Origin: Ignavibacterium sp.
GTDB lineage: Bacteria > Zixibacteria > MSB-5A5 > GN15 > PGXB01
DNA length: 51,885 nucleotides
Assembly: GCA_020724775.1 (NCBI GenBank)
Contig: DYGG01000021.1
Coordinates: forward strand, 1 to 51,885
Reading direction: 5' to 3'
Shown here: in pieces, positions 16,016-25,266 of the stretch
Layout: each line of letters begins with the position of its first letter
How positions within the stretch are numbered: the stretch's first letter is position 1
Position numbers and translations under genes: made by a program
The notes under the pieces: model-generated
The model's database searches: none
What the model saw: the letters and a program-made list of their open reading frames with translations, nothing else
Told to the model about the DNA's origin: nothing

Positions 16016-16675
16016 GAGAGTCCAGATCGCCTCAATCCCGTCATACCACCTAATCTTTTTCCCCTCTTCAAACTTTCTCGGGTAATAGGCGATCGGCACC
16101 TCGTAGATTCTGATGCCGTTTCTGCCCAATTTCGCCACCACTTCCGGACAGAATTCGAACCGCCGGCATTGCAGATTCAACTGCCTGAGGATATCGGTCC
16201 GAACCATCTTGTAACAGGTGGCTTCATCAGTTATCCCGACTCCGAAGAGAAGATTGGCAAGAACGGTTAGAAACTCCCCTCCCCAGAGATATCTGTTGTA
16301 GGAGATGCCGGATGACGGATTCAGTCTTCGTGACCCAAAGACCGCCATGGCGCTGTTTTCCTCTGCCAGTTCGACCATTTTGACAAAATCGTTTGGGTCA
16401 TATTCAAGGTCGCCATCCTGGATGACGGTGTATTTCCCGCGTGCTATCTTCAAGCCGGTTACGACCCCGTCACCCTTGCCGATATTGATATCTTTATTGA
16501 TAATCTTGACATTGGAACATTCCGCGAATCGCGCCAGAATCTCGCCGGTTTTGTCGGTCGAGCCGTTGTTGACAATTATTAATTCCAGTTCCAGCGGAAC
16601 CGCCAGGACCTTACTGATAATCCGCTCCACTGTCTCTTCTTCATTGTAAACCGGCATCAGAACCGTCAAGAGCAT
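15959..16675 (-). CDS. Glycosyltransferase family 2, polyprenyl-phosphate sugar synthase-like
   Basis: The 238-residue GT-A enzyme has 'VLMPVYNEEETVERII' at the N-terminus and 'VNNGSTDKTGEIL' near residue 35. 'VIQDGDLEYDPND' carries the metal-binding DxD-type acidic residues near 90. This set resembles dolichyl-phosphate mannose synthase and DpmA-like enzymes that load a sugar on a lipid phosphate. No membrane segments follow, so it is a soluble or peripheral form. The gene has an excellent promoter placed so close that the ATG would be the first transcribed codon, and it has no Shine-Dalgarno. Its 3' end overlaps the end of the YfhO-like gene by 57 bases on the opposite strand. Confidence 0.9.
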   Translation of the reverse strand: MLLTVLMPVYNEEETVERIISKVLAVPLELELIIVNNGSTDKTGEILARFAECSNVKIINKDINIGKGDGVVTGLKIARGKYTVIQDGDLEYDPNDFVKMVELAEENSAMAVFGSRRLNPSSGISYNRYLWGGEFLTVLANLLFGVGITDEATCYKMVRTDILRQLNLQCRRFEFCPEVVAKLGRNGIRIYEVPIAYYPRKFEEGKKIRWYDGIEAIWTLLKYRLQPLERFRTEKNID

Positions 16676-16680
16676 GGCTC

Positions 16681-16708
16681 AATATAATGAAACAGTATCA
16701 ATTCTCAA
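16681..16708 (-). promoter_or_regulatory. Promoter of the GT2 gene, predicted leaderless
   Basis: Read on the minus strand: TTGAGA (16703-16708), 16-base spacer, TATATT (16681-16686), then five bases and the ATG at 16675. Both hexamers match the sigma-70 consensus at five of six positions. The predicted start site falls on the A of the start codon. Confidence 0.65.
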
Positions 16709-16721
16709 GTTTTCTTATGCC

Positions 16722-16750
16722 TTGACAGCAGGGAGACGCGGTATTAGTTT
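16722..16750 (+). promoter_or_regulatory. Candidate promoter of purM
   Basis: A perfect -35 TTGACA (16722-16727) lies 17 bases before a weak -10 TAGTTT (16745-16750); TATTAG at 16742-16747 is an alternative -10. purM starts at 16762 with no Shine-Dalgarno, so its leader would be only a few bases. It is divergent from the GT2 promoter. Confidence 0.4.
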
Positions 16751-16761
16751 GCCGATTCATT

Positions 16762-17802
16762 ATGGAAAAGAAGAAATTGGATTACAGCACCGCCGGCGTC
16801 GATATCGCCGCGGCCGACCGAGCAAAAGAGAAAATCAAGCAACTGGCGCGAAAGACCTTTAATGCTTCCGTCCTTTCCGAAATAGGTGCCTTTGGCGGAT
16901 TTTTCAAACCGGATCTGACCGGATACAAGAATCCGGTTTTGATATCATCGGCCGACGGGGTCGGCACGAAACTCAAAATCGCCTTTATGACCGGCCGCCA
17001 CAACACGGTGGGCGAAGACCTGGTAAATCATTGTGTCAATGATATTCTGGTGCACGGCGCCCGGCCGCTCTTTTTCCTTGATTATATCGCCACCGGCAAA
17101 CTTGACCCTGATGTTGTCGCCGAGATTATCATGGGCCTTTCCCATGGCTGCCAGAATGCCGGGATGGCGCTTCTTGGCGGCGAAACGGCGGAAATGCCTG
17201 ATTTCTACCCGGCCGGCGAGTATGACCTGGCCGGTTTCATTGTCGGAATCGTAGAGCAGAGTAAAATAGTCATCGGCAGTGATATCGAGGAAGGGGATGT
17301 TCTCATAGGTCTGGCATCGGAGGGACTCCATACCAACGGCTATTCACTGGCGCGGAAAGCGGTCTTCGAAATAGCCGGCAAGAGTCCCGGCGAAGTGGTC
17401 TCAAGCCTCGGTATATCGGTCGCCGATGCCCTCTTAGCCACCCACAAATCATATCAACGGCCCATCTTTCACCTGATGGAGAAATACCATCTCAAAGGGA
17501 TGGCTCATATCACCGGCGGCGGCATCAAAGGCAATCTTATTAGAATACTGCCCGACAGGATGCGCGCTATCATCTTCAAATCGGCATGGCCCGTTCCCCC
17601 CGTTTTCTCCTTTATCCAGCAGTGCGGGGGTATTGCCGATGATGATATGTACCCCGCTTTTAATATGGGCATCGGGTATATAGTGGTTGTCGCGGCGGAT
17701 GATGCCGCCTCCGTCATGAACGACTTGAGAACTCTCGGAGAGACCCCGTATATCATTGGTAAAATGGAAAAAGGGGAAAGAGAAGTTGTACTGAAAGCGT
17801 GA
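16762..17802 (+). CDS. purM: Phosphoribosylformylglycinamidine cyclo-ligase
   Basis: The 346-residue enzyme is AIR synthetase, which closes the imidazole ring in de novo purine synthesis using ATP. Diagnostic stretches are 'LDYSTAGVDIAAAD' at the start, 'SADGVGTKLKIA' near residue 55, 'GGETAEMPDFYP' near 138, 'GLHTNGYSLARK' near 192 and 'HITGGGIKGNL' near 249. Length fits the family (about 345). No other pur gene is adjacent. gpmI follows 3 bases after the stop, so purM, gpmI and lnt look like one transcriptional unit of unrelated housekeeping genes. Confidence 0.97.
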   Translation: MEKKKLDYSTAGVDIAAADRAKEKIKQLARKTFNASVLSEIGAFGGFFKPDLTGYKNPVLISSADGVGTKLKIAFMTGRHNTVGEDLVNHCVNDILVHGARPLFFLDYIATGKLDPDVVAEIIMGLSHGCQNAGMALLGGETAEMPDFYPAGEYDLAGFIVGIVEQSKIVIGSDIEEGDVLIGLASEGLHTNGYSLARKAVFEIAGKSPGEVVSSLGISVADALLATHKSYQRPIFHLMEKYHLKGMAHITGGGIKGNLIRILPDRMRAIIFKSAWPVPPVFSFIQQCGGIADDDMYPAFNMGIGYIVVVAADDAASVMNDLRTLGETPYIIGKMEKGEREVVLKA

Positions 17803-17805
17803 AGC

Positions 17806-19365
17806 ATGTTTTTACTTTGTATTTTAGATGGTTTCGGACTTCGCGGAAACAAGCACTATAATGCTGTCATTGGCGCCCGCAAACCGAATCTGATAAAGTT
17901 ATTCAAAACCTGCCCCAATATTCCGATTGACGGCTCCGGGCTGGCGGTGGGGCTCCCTCGCGGACAGATGGGGAACTCTGAGGTGGGACATCTTAATTTC
18001 GGCGCCGGACGGATAGTCTATCAGGATATTACTCGTATAGACAAATCTATAACCGATGGCGATTTCTTCACCAATCCGGTTTTCCTCGAAGGGATGAAAA
18101 AGGCTGTCGCATCCGGTAGCGCTGTCCATCTTTTTGGGCTTCTATCCGACGGTTGTGTTCATTCCTCAATGGAGCATTTGAAGGCTCTGGTGAAACTGGC
18201 AAGGGAACGGGGTGTGAAACGGCTCTATCTGCATGCTTTCATGGATGGTCGGGACACCTCCCCTACGGCCGGGGTCAACTATATGAAGGAGATGCTCGAA
18301 TATTTCGGGGCGGTAGGGTTGGGAAAAGTCGCGACGGTTGTGGGACGATACTACGGAATGGACCGCGATAAGCGCTGGGAGCGGACGGAGAAGGCATATC
18401 AGGCGATTGTCAACCGTGTCGGAGACAAGTTTGATGACCCGATGACCGCCATTGAGACCTCTTACAAAAAGAATGTCACCGATGAATTTATTCTGCCGTC
18501 AGTCATCCGGGTCGATTCCGAAGATGAGGGAAGACTCCGGAGCGGCGATATTGCTCTTTTCTTTAATTTTCGCGCCGACCGGGTCAGACAGTTATCATAT
18601 CTTTTCGCCGGACGAGAATATGAAGGGTATTCGCATCCCGGGAATCCGGCCATTCATCTGATTACCCTGACCAATTATGATGTGGAACTGAAGGAGGCGC
18701 ATGTCGCCTACCCTCCGGTTCATTTGAGCAATATATTCGGCGAGGTCCTCTCCCGTGCCGGATTAAAGCAACTTCGAATCGCGGAAACGGAGAAGTATGC
18801 CCATGTGACCTATTTCTTCAACGGCGGTGTCGAGGAGCCTTTTCCCGGTGAGGACCGCAAACTGATTCCGTCTCCTAAGGTAGCCACCTATGATTTGAAG
18901 CCGGAGATGTCATCGGTTGAAGTCTCGGATGAGACGGTTCGGGCAATCAGGTCGAAGAAATATGACTTAATCGTTCTGAATTTTGCCAATTGCGATATGG
19001 TCGGTCATAGCGGGATACTGGAAGCGGCAATAAAGGCGGTCGAGGCGGTCGATGCCGGTGTCGGCAAAGTAATGGCGGCCGTGGAAGAGGTTAAAGGGCA
19101 GGCGATAATTACCGCCGACCACGGCAATGCCGAGCAGATGTTTGACCCGGAAACCAACGGACCCCACACGGCACATACTACCAACCCGGTTCCCTTCATA
19201 TTTTATGACAGTGTTTCCCGATGGAATCGGGTGAGGCTTCGGACAGGCGGAATCCTTGCCGATGTCGCGCCTACTATCCTGAAATATCTGAATATTAACC
19301 AGCCGGTCGAGATGACCGGGAAGTCGCTTTTGATACCGGGTGAAGTCCCTGCTGGCAAGCATTAA
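17806..19365 (+). CDS. gpmI: 2,3-bisphosphoglycerate-independent phosphoglycerate mutase
   Basis: The 519-residue enzyme interconverts 3- and 2-phosphoglycerate in glycolysis and gluconeogenesis with two manganese ions. The N-terminal metal ligand is in 'LCILDGFG'. The catalytic serine is Ser58 in GNSEVGH. '[11 protein letters not shown]' is near residue 147, and '[11 protein letters not shown]' near residue 432 supplies further metal ligands. The start is unusually tight: the hydrophobic first strand follows directly on Met1, and the ATG lies only 3 bases after purM. Length is normal for the family. The 3' end overlaps lnt by 26 bases. Confidence 0.97.
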   Translation: MFLLCILDGFGLRGNKHYNAVIGARKPNLIKLFKTCPNIPIDGSGLAVGLPRGQMGNSEVGHLNFGAGRIVYQDITRIDKSITDGDFFTNPVFLEGMKKAVASGSAVHLFGLLSDGCVHSSMEHLKALVKLARERGVKRLYLHAFMDGRDTSPTAGVNYMKEMLEYFGAVGLGKVATVVGRYYGMDRDKRWERTEKAYQAIVNRVGDKFDDPMTAIETSYKKNVTDEFILPSVIRVDSEDEGRLRSGDIALFFNFRADRVRQLSYLFAGREYEGYSHPGNPAIHLITLTNYDVELKEAHVAYPPVHLSNIFGEVLSRAGLKQLRIAETEKYAHVTYFFNGGVEEPFPGEDRKLIPSPKVATYDLKPEMSSVEVSDETVRAIRSKKYDLIVLNFANCDMVGHSGILEAAIKAVEAVDAGVGKVMAAVEEVKGQAIITADHGNAEQMFDPETNGPHTAHTTNPVPFIFYDSVSRWNRVRLRTGGILADVAPTILKYLNINQPVEMTGKSLLIPGEVPAGKH

Positions 19366-20932
19366 AGCCTTCTTCTGGCCCCCCGATACCGCTCTGCGGC
19401 TCCGTCGGGCTGAACTAACCTTCTGGGCATTTATACTCGCTGTGGCATATCTTCCGATACCTTTCGGATTCCTGGCATGGTTCGCGCTTTATCGACCGCT
19501 GTCGATTATTGTCAATCTCAAGGGGAAAGAGGTTTTCAAAGCGGCATACTTCTATTCGTTTATGTCGAATATTTTTACCCTCTACTGGGTGGCGATAGTA
19601 ACCCCCCCAGGTATGATTGCCGCGGTTTTCATCCTTTCCCTCTACCCGGCGGCGCTGCTTTCTCTATTCGCCCGTCTTTACCACTGGAAAAAATATGTCG
19701 GTCTGATAGCCCTTCCGTTCCTCTGGGTCGGGATGGAATACTTTCGGAGCCTCAGCCAATTTGCCTTTCCCTGGACTGACCTGGCATACAGCCAGGGGTA
19801 TTATTTGACCTTTATACAGATTGTCTCCGTGATTGGCTCCTATGGTCTCTCCTTCGTAATTGTAATCCTGAATATTCTGGCCTGGCAATTTTTGGAAAAG
19901 AGCGCTCGTCTCGAAAAAAGAGTGAGTTCCGCCCTTGCTTTTACCGGCATAATTGTCGGGGTATATCTGTACGGATGGGTGGTTTTTCCTCCCTATCCCG
20001 AACCGGGGAAAATAAAAGTCTCGCTTCTACAGGGGAATGTTGACCTCGATATCAAATGGACGCCGGAAACCAGGGATTGGAATTTTGCGCTGTATGATAC
20101 CCTGGTTGAGGAAGCGGCTGAAGATTCGGCTCATTTGATAGTCTGGCCCGAAACAGCCGCCCCCTGCTACCCCCGCCATGAGCCGCGATACAAGAGGATG
20201 CTGAGTGAATCGGCGCGCAAGAGCGGCGCCTATAATATTGTGGGAACGCTCGATATCGAAACCTGGAACGACAAAGGGAAATCCTACAATTCCGCCTTTC
20301 AGTTTGCGCCCGATGGCACCATGTCGGCGCCATATCACAAGGTTAATCTGGTGCCGTTTTCCGAGCATGTCCCGTACCAAGACTATTTCCCTTTTCTGAC
20401 ACGGGAATTCCTGGAAAATTACCTGACTTTTATCAGAACGCAGGAGGTGGAATGGTGGTCAGATTTCTATCCCGGTGACTCTATCGTCATCTTTGAAACA
20501 GACCAGTCAGCCTATGCCGTCCTCATCTGTTTTGAATCGGCATTCCCGGAATATATCCGGCAGTGTCTTCTCAAAGGGGGCGAATTCCTGGTCAATATCA
20601 CCAATGATACCTGGTTCGGTCGCTCTCCGGGACCGTTCCAGCATATGCGTATCGCCGTTTTTCGGGCGGTCGAAAACCGTGTCTGGATAGCCCGTTGCGC
20701 CAACAGCGGTATTTCGGCTCTAATTGACCCATATGGCAGAGAAACCGTGCGAGCCGGATTATATGAAAGAAAGGTTATTACGGGCGGAATCAGACCGCTT
20801 GACGAATATACTCTTTTCACCCTCCATGGTCCAGTTGTCGGACGTCTCTCCTTATATGTTACTCTTTTCCTTATTGTCGCTGTCGGCGTTCTCACTTTTG
20901 TCGGTCGTTTTACGAACAAATCGCCCCGGTAG
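19340..20932 (+). CDS. lnt: Apolipoprotein N-acyltransferase
   Basis: The 530-residue inner-membrane enzyme adds the third acyl chain to lipoproteins, so the cell is expected to have mature triacylated lipoproteins and an outer membrane. The N-terminal half (to about residue 215) has about six membrane segments, followed by a periplasmic nitrilase-like domain and a last membrane segment near the C-terminus. The catalytic triad is visible as E271 (VWPETAAP), K334 (YHKVNLVPF) and C397 (LICFESAFPE). The GTG start overlaps gpmI by 26 bases; TTTTGATACC upstream offers no good ribosome binding site, so translation is probably coupled to gpmI. Confidence 0.95.
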   Translation: MKSLLASIKAFFWPPDTALRLRRAELTFWAFILAVAYLPIPFGFLAWFALYRPLSIIVNLKGKEVFKAAYFYSFMSNIFTLYWVAIVTPPGMIAAVFILSLYPAALLSLFARLYHWKKYVGLIALPFLWVGMEYFRSLSQFAFPWTDLAYSQGYYLTFIQIVSVIGSYGLSFVIVILNILAWQFLEKSARLEKRVSSALAFTGIIVGVYLYGWVVFPPYPEPGKIKVSLLQGNVDLDIKWTPETRDWNFALYDTLVEEAAEDSAHLIVWPETAAPCYPRHEPRYKRMLSESARKSGAYNIVGTLDIETWNDKGKSYNSAFQFAPDGTMSAPYHKVNLVPFSEHVPYQDYFPFLTREFLENYLTFIRTQEVEWWSDFYPGDSIVIFETDQSAYAVLICFESAFPEYIRQCLLKGGEFLVNITNDTWFGRSPGPFQHMRIAVFRAVENRVWIARCANSGISALIDPYGRETVRAGLYERKVITGGIRPLDEYTLFTLHGPVVGRLSLYVTLFLIVAVGVLTFVGRFTNKSPR

Positions 20933-21011
20933 GGCGGTTCTACATTTAAAGAATTGATGTTATCGATGCCCGCCATCGAATTGTACGCCGAACTTCATCT
21001 GTATCGAGCGG

Positions 21012-21040
21012 TTGTTAAAACTGAAGAATTTCGCTATATT
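21012..21040 (+). promoter_or_regulatory. Promoter of the propeller protein gene, predicted leaderless
   Basis: TTGTTA (21012-21017), 17-base spacer, TATATT (21035-21040), then seven bases to the ATG at 21048. No Shine-Dalgarno is present. An in-frame TTG at 21012 is part of the -35 and is not a credible start. Confidence 0.6.
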
Positions 21041-21047
21041 TTGGTTT

Positions 21048-23255
21048 ATGCATAGAGCCGCAAAGTTAATCTGTATCTCTTTTCTGGTTTTGGTCTCGAT
21101 TGTCGGTCCGGTCCGGGCTGACCTGAGCGCGGAATTTCACGGCTGGCTCTCATACACATCGACTAAGGAAGTTCGGTATGTTGACTATTTTGAAGACTCT
21201 TTGCAGGTGGTCACCTATGGCGGATGGCTAAAAATTGACCCAATCACAAAGGGGATGCGAAAAATTACCAACGCCTCCGGTATCGGCACCAATGACCTGC
21301 ATTATATTATGAAGGACCCTGACGGTAATGTCTGGCTTGCCGGATATGGACGGCTCATTAAGCAGAGTGACGGCAATTTCACCCCTTATCTTTTTTTCGA
21401 CCGCGATAATAACCTGATTACCATCTATACGATTGAAGATGACGGCGACCAGTTATGGCTGGGGACGTCCCGCGGGTTGTATCTCTTTTCCAAATTTGCC
21501 AATGGCGGGCAGATCGAGGATTTCTATTTTCGCTTTGGAGGCATCAATCCTGAGCCCTCCGTTTATGATATATTGATTGATGGAGACAGTATCTGGCTTG
21601 CTACTTCGGGGGGGCTGGCGGTGGCGAATAAGTCGAACCCGGACCTGCTCAAATCGTATATCAACTGGCGGAGTTTCAATACCAACAATTTTCCGGTACT
21701 GGCGGTCGATACGATACGCGCCCTGGCTCTATATCGCGATACGGTTCATCTCGGCACCACCCGCAGCGCTTTTAAGTTGTCCCTATCCTCTATCGACACC
21801 ACCTTCACCCGTCTATCGACCCGACTGCCTATCACCGTGAGGAAGATGACCCTTGAGGGGGATTCGCTTTTCATCTATTCGTCAGGCGGATTCTTTATCA
21901 AGCATGGCGCCTCCATCTACTGGAACAACACCCCGACTCTTCCTAATTACAGTTTTGCTACGGGACGACTGGTCGGTTCGCAGCACTGGCTCGGGATGGC
22001 GCGGGACGGTATATATCTGGGTGACCTCACCACGTATGAAAAGTTCAATGATGAAGGTTTGCCGGGCAATAATGTGTCCGCTCTATCAGCCAACGCCGCC
22101 GGCGATGTCGTGGGATGTTTTGACCGCAATGGCGCCGCCATCTTTGACGGCCAGGGGTGGAGCAGTATCAATCTAAGTATCAGGGAGTGGGCTACCGCCA
22201 CGGTTCAAGACCCGCTTGGCAATATCTGGCTGGCGGCATGGGGAGGAGGGTTGTTTCAGGTCACGCCGGACAGTATTATTAATTATAAAGAAGTCAACTC
22301 CAGTTTGCGCGGCGTTATCGATTCCCCCGATTATGTCGTGGTGCGTGACCTGGCAGTGAGTTCCTCCTATCTGTACTCCTGCCAGTTTATCTCCCGCGAG
22401 AACAACAATGTTTCTATCATGAATCTTTTTGACCATTCCCAGTGGATATCTTTCGGGATGTCGGATGGGGTGATGATGGAGGGGGTTTTATCTATTGATT
22501 TTACCGACCGTTATTTCGCCGTCGGCACCGAGAACAACGGGGTATATTATTATTATTATGGAACGAATCCTTTTGACAAGAGCGATGATTCGGCGGTCAA
22601 CTTCCGTGAAGACAATACCCGTCTCGGCTCCAATAATGTCAACGTGGTCCGCTTCGACCGCAACGGCATTCTCTGGGTCGGCACCAAATACGGTCTTTCG
22701 CGGTATGACCCGGGGATTGAACGGTTCATAAATGTTCTTCTGCCGGCAAATTTTGGACCGGAGGTGACCACCCTGGCATTTGACCGTCGCGGAAATATCT
22801 GGATGGGTTCGCGGCGTGGTCTGGCAAAGTACAATTCGGTCAGCGGCACCATTGATGTTTATACCACTCTCAATTCCGGTCTGGCGGATAATATCATCAA
22901 TGCTCTTATGATAAACCCGGTTACTAATGATATCTGGGTGGGCACTCCTGCGGGGGTTTCCCGGTTAAGTTCGCCAATCGGCGCGCCAACCTCCGATATA
23001 TCTCAGGTTATCGCTTTTCCCAATCCGTTCCGGGTAAGCGGCGGGGGAGAATTTCTCTCGTTCAATTATAACGGTGAGGCGACAGTCCGGATTTTTACGG
23101 CATCAGGCGAGAAAGTCAGGGAATTTAATATTAATGTTCCCTGGGACGGAAAGAACCAGCAGGGTCAGGCGCTGGCAACCGGGATCTACATTTTTCTGTT
23201 GACCGCCGAGGATGGCTCGGTGGGGCGCGGCAAAATTCTATTGATACGGGAATAA
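21048..23255 (+). CDS. Secreted beta-propeller protein with C-terminal FlgD-like/sorting domain
   Basis: The 735-residue protein starts with a signal peptide (about residues 1-23, ending near VRA). Most of it is a series of two-component-regulator-type propeller blades, each with a 'G(N/I)(I/L)W(L/V/M)G(T/S)..GL' core; about a dozen are recognisable. There is no membrane segment or kinase domain after the propeller, so it is not a sensor kinase. The last 80 residues, from 'VIAFPNPFRVSGGGEF', form a FlgD Ig-like or type IX-like sorting domain ending 'ATGIYIFLLTAEDGSVGRGKILLIRE'. The protein is thus probably exported to the cell surface. Its stop overlaps the next start (TAATG), so it is translationally coupled to a glycan cassette. 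Confidence 0.85.
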   Translation: MHRAAKLICISFLVLVSIVGPVRADLSAEFHGWLSYTSTKEVRYVDYFEDSLQVVTYGGWLKIDPITKGMRKITNASGIGTNDLHYIMKDPDGNVWLAGYGRLIKQSDGNFTPYLFFDRDNNLITIYTIEDDGDQLWLGTSRGLYLFSKFANGGQIEDFYFRFGGINPEPSVYDILIDGDSIWLATSGGLAVANKSNPDLLKSYINWRSFNTNNFPVLAVDTIRALALYRDTVHLGTTRSAFKLSLSSIDTTFTRLSTRLPITVRKMTLEGDSLFIYSSGGFFIKHGASIYWNNTPTLPNYSFATGRLVGSQHWLGMARDGIYLGDLTTYEKFNDEGLPGNNVSALSANAAGDVVGCFDRNGAAIFDGQGWSSINLSIREWATATVQDPLGNIWLAAWGGGLFQVTPDSIINYKEVNSSLRGVIDSPDYVVVRDLAVSSSYLYSCQFISRENNNVSIMNLFDHSQWISFGMSDGVMMEGVLSIDFTDRYFAVGTENNGVYYYYYGTNPFDKSDDSAVNFREDNTRLGSNNVNVVRFDRNGILWVGTKYGLSRYDPGIERFINVLLPANFGPEVTTLAFDRRGNIWMGSRRGLAKYNSVSGTIDVYTTLNSGLADNIINALMINPVTNDIWVGTPAGVSRLSSPIGAPTSDISQVIAFPNPFRVSGGGEFLSFNYNGEATVRIFTASGEKVREFNINVPWDGKNQQGQALATGIYIFLLTAEDGSVGRGKILLIRE

Positions 23256-24193
23256 TGCCCTTCACCCTCTTTTCAACCGCCGAACTTCCGCGCGCGAAGT
23301 GGGCTGAACTCACCTCCGGCTCCCTTTTTTCATCGCCGGAATTCGCGTCACTCTGGATGACGGTCGGCGGGACACCTCTATTTCTTGCAGAAGAGGATAG
23401 AGGGGAACTGAAAGCCGGCATGGCAGCCGTCTCGTTCGGCAGCGGTTTTGGCAGGCGGCTCCGCTCCATGCCGGAAGGGCTCTATGGTGGACCTTTTTAC
23501 AGCAGCGGCATAAGCGAGAACGAGAGAGACAATTTTGTATCTTCACTGGTTCGTTTTCTTAAGAGCCGGCATTATTTGAGAGCCGATATTTTCAATCCCG
23601 CAGCGCCGGTTGTCAATCCGGCATTCCGCCAAAAGGAGCATGCCACCCAGATTCTCGACCTTATGGCTCCCGTATCTGCCGATTCCAAACGGGATGCCGA
23701 AATTCGCCACGGGATTAAACAGGGAGGGATAGTTGCCGTCTTTGAGTATCAGCCATATGCCGAGCAGTTTTTTCGGCTGGTAAAAGGAAATCTACAGCGC
23801 TCGGGGAGGAAACTGAAACTCACGCCGGAATTCTTTGAAAGTTTATACGCTCTCTCGCAAAAGGATAACCGCATCCTCTGGTTGATGGTAACCAAAGGGG
23901 AGAAACTGGCAGCGTCACATATCTACCTGGTCGAAAGAGACCAGATGCTTTACTGGCAGAGTTGTTTTGAGCGGGAACTCTCCGACCTGAAACCAAATTA
24001 CCTGATGCTTGATTATGCCATTCGTGCGGCGCGTGCGCGAGGATTTCACTATTTCAATTTTGGCGCCTCACCGGCCCGAGCCGAGACATTGATACAGTTC
24101 AAGAGCGGCTGGGGAGGTGTTAGAACCCCCTATCATTTCTATACCTACACGAGCATTTGGGGGAAACTGTACTATCGCGGGAAGAAAGCATGA
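23255..24193 (+). CDS. FemAB/GNAT-like acyltransferase
   Basis: The 312-residue protein resembles the FemAB-type GNAT group (peptidoglycan-bridge or lipopolysaccharide aminoacyl/acyltransferases). It shows 'SLFSSPEFASLW' near the start. The C-terminal half has the acetyltransferase core, with 'AASHIYLVERDQMLYWQSCFERELSDLKPNYLMLDYAIRAARARGFHYFNFGAS'. Such proteins transfer an amino acid or acyl group to a cell-surface precursor. The acceptor is not predictable. Its start overlaps the propeller gene stop by one base, and its stop overlaps the next start (ATGA), placing it in a translationally coupled surface-glycan cassette. Confidence 0.75.
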   Translation: MPFTLFSTAELPRAKWAELTSGSLFSSPEFASLWMTVGGTPLFLAEEDRGELKAGMAAVSFGSGFGRRLRSMPEGLYGGPFYSSGISENERDNFVSSLVRFLKSRHYLRADIFNPAAPVVNPAFRQKEHATQILDLMAPVSADSKRDAEIRHGIKQGGIVAVFEYQPYAEQFFRLVKGNLQRSGRKLKLTPEFFESLYALSQKDNRILWLMVTKGEKLAASHIYLVERDQMLYWQSCFERELSDLKPNYLMLDYAIRAARARGFHYFNFGASPARAETLIQFKSGWGGVRTPYHFYTYTSIWGKLYYRGKKA

Positions 24194-25266
24194 AGGTTCT
24201 TATGCTTGCCGATGGCCGCTCGGTGCATTCAACTCGTTATCTTGCGGAGATGAAACGACGTGGCGTTGAGATTATTCTGGCATCGCTTGAACCGGAGGAG
24301 CCTGTGGACAAAATTCTCAGACGGAAAAGCGGGATTAATTTTCTTGATTACATCTTCAGTGCCAGCCAGATTGGCCGTCTGACGAGAATATTCAAGCCCG
24401 ATATAATCAATCCGCATTTCGCCTCCGGTTACGGGTTCTCTACCGCCCTTGCCGGTCTGCACGGCAAGTTTCCGGTCCTCCTTCATTGTCTCGGTTCCGA
24501 TATCCTGATTTCTCCGACCAAGTCGGCTCTTCATCGTGCCCGTGTTCGTTACGGATTGAAGCGCGCCGACCATATTGTTGTCGATTCAGCCTTTCTTGGT
24601 GAACAGGTCAGAAGGCTGGGTTACAGAGGGGATATTACGATTATCCCCTGGGGGCTGGAAGATGTTTATTTTCCACTCTTTGAGAATAAGATTGCAAGTA
24701 AACCGATTGATAGCGCCCCTCTCAAAATAATTGTTCCGCGACCGCACAACAGAATATACAACAACCGCTTCATCATAGAATCATTAACCAGTATATTGAG
24801 GCAAGGGTTACTGACTGTCACTTTCCCGGATTGGGGAGATGAAGTGTCAATTTTTCGTCAAGCGGTGGAGCGTCTGGGAATCGGCGAGGCGGTACGGTTT
24901 TATAGCCGGTTATCCCGGCAGGAATTTATCCCGTATTATGCGTCGTTTGATATCTATCTTTCGGCATCTCTATCTGATTCTTCTCCGGCATCACTTCTGG
25001 AGGCGTTCGGTCTCGGACTTTTTCCGATAGTGGCGGATATTCCGGGTGTGCGGGAATGGGTGGGAGAAACCAACGGCGCCCTTTTTGACCCCCGTGACCC
25101 GGTGAGCCTGCAGGCGGCGGTTGAAAAACTTCTGAAGCGCGACTATGCGGTGGAAAAGATTCTGGAAAGTAATCACAGGTTGGCGGCATCAAGGGCACGT
25201 TTCAGCGACAATATTGCCGTGACGCTCAACGTTATGGAAAGGATAAAAGCCAGCCGTGCCGGATAA
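24190..25266 (+). CDS. Glycosyltransferase family 4 protein
   Basis: The 358-residue GT-B enzyme begins 'MKVLMLADGRSVHSTRYLAEMKRRG', a typical acceptor-domain first strand. The donor domain includes 'FDIYLSASLSDSSPASLLEAFGLGLFPIVADIPGVREWV', corresponding to the E-x7-E region of GT4. The ATG at 24190 overlaps the preceding TGA (ATGA). Longer in-frame starts such as 24157 would lie deep inside the upstream gene. It probably transfers a sugar from a nucleotide donor during surface-glycan or glycolipid assembly. Sugar and acceptor cannot be read from the sequence. Confidence 0.88.
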   Translation: MKVLMLADGRSVHSTRYLAEMKRRGVEIILASLEPEEPVDKILRRKSGINFLDYIFSASQIGRLTRIFKPDIINPHFASGYGFSTALAGLHGKFPVLLHCLGSDILISPTKSALHRARVRYGLKRADHIVVDSAFLGEQVRRLGYRGDITIIPWGLEDVYFPLFENKIASKPIDSAPLKIIVPRPHNRIYNNRFIIESLTSILRQGLLTVTFPDWGDEVSIFRQAVERLGIGEAVRFYSRLSRQEFIPYYASFDIYLSASLSDSSPASLLEAFGLGLFPIVADIPGVREWVGETNGALFDPRDPVSLQAAVEKLLKRDYAVEKILESNHRLAASRARFSDNIAVTLNVMERIKASRAG

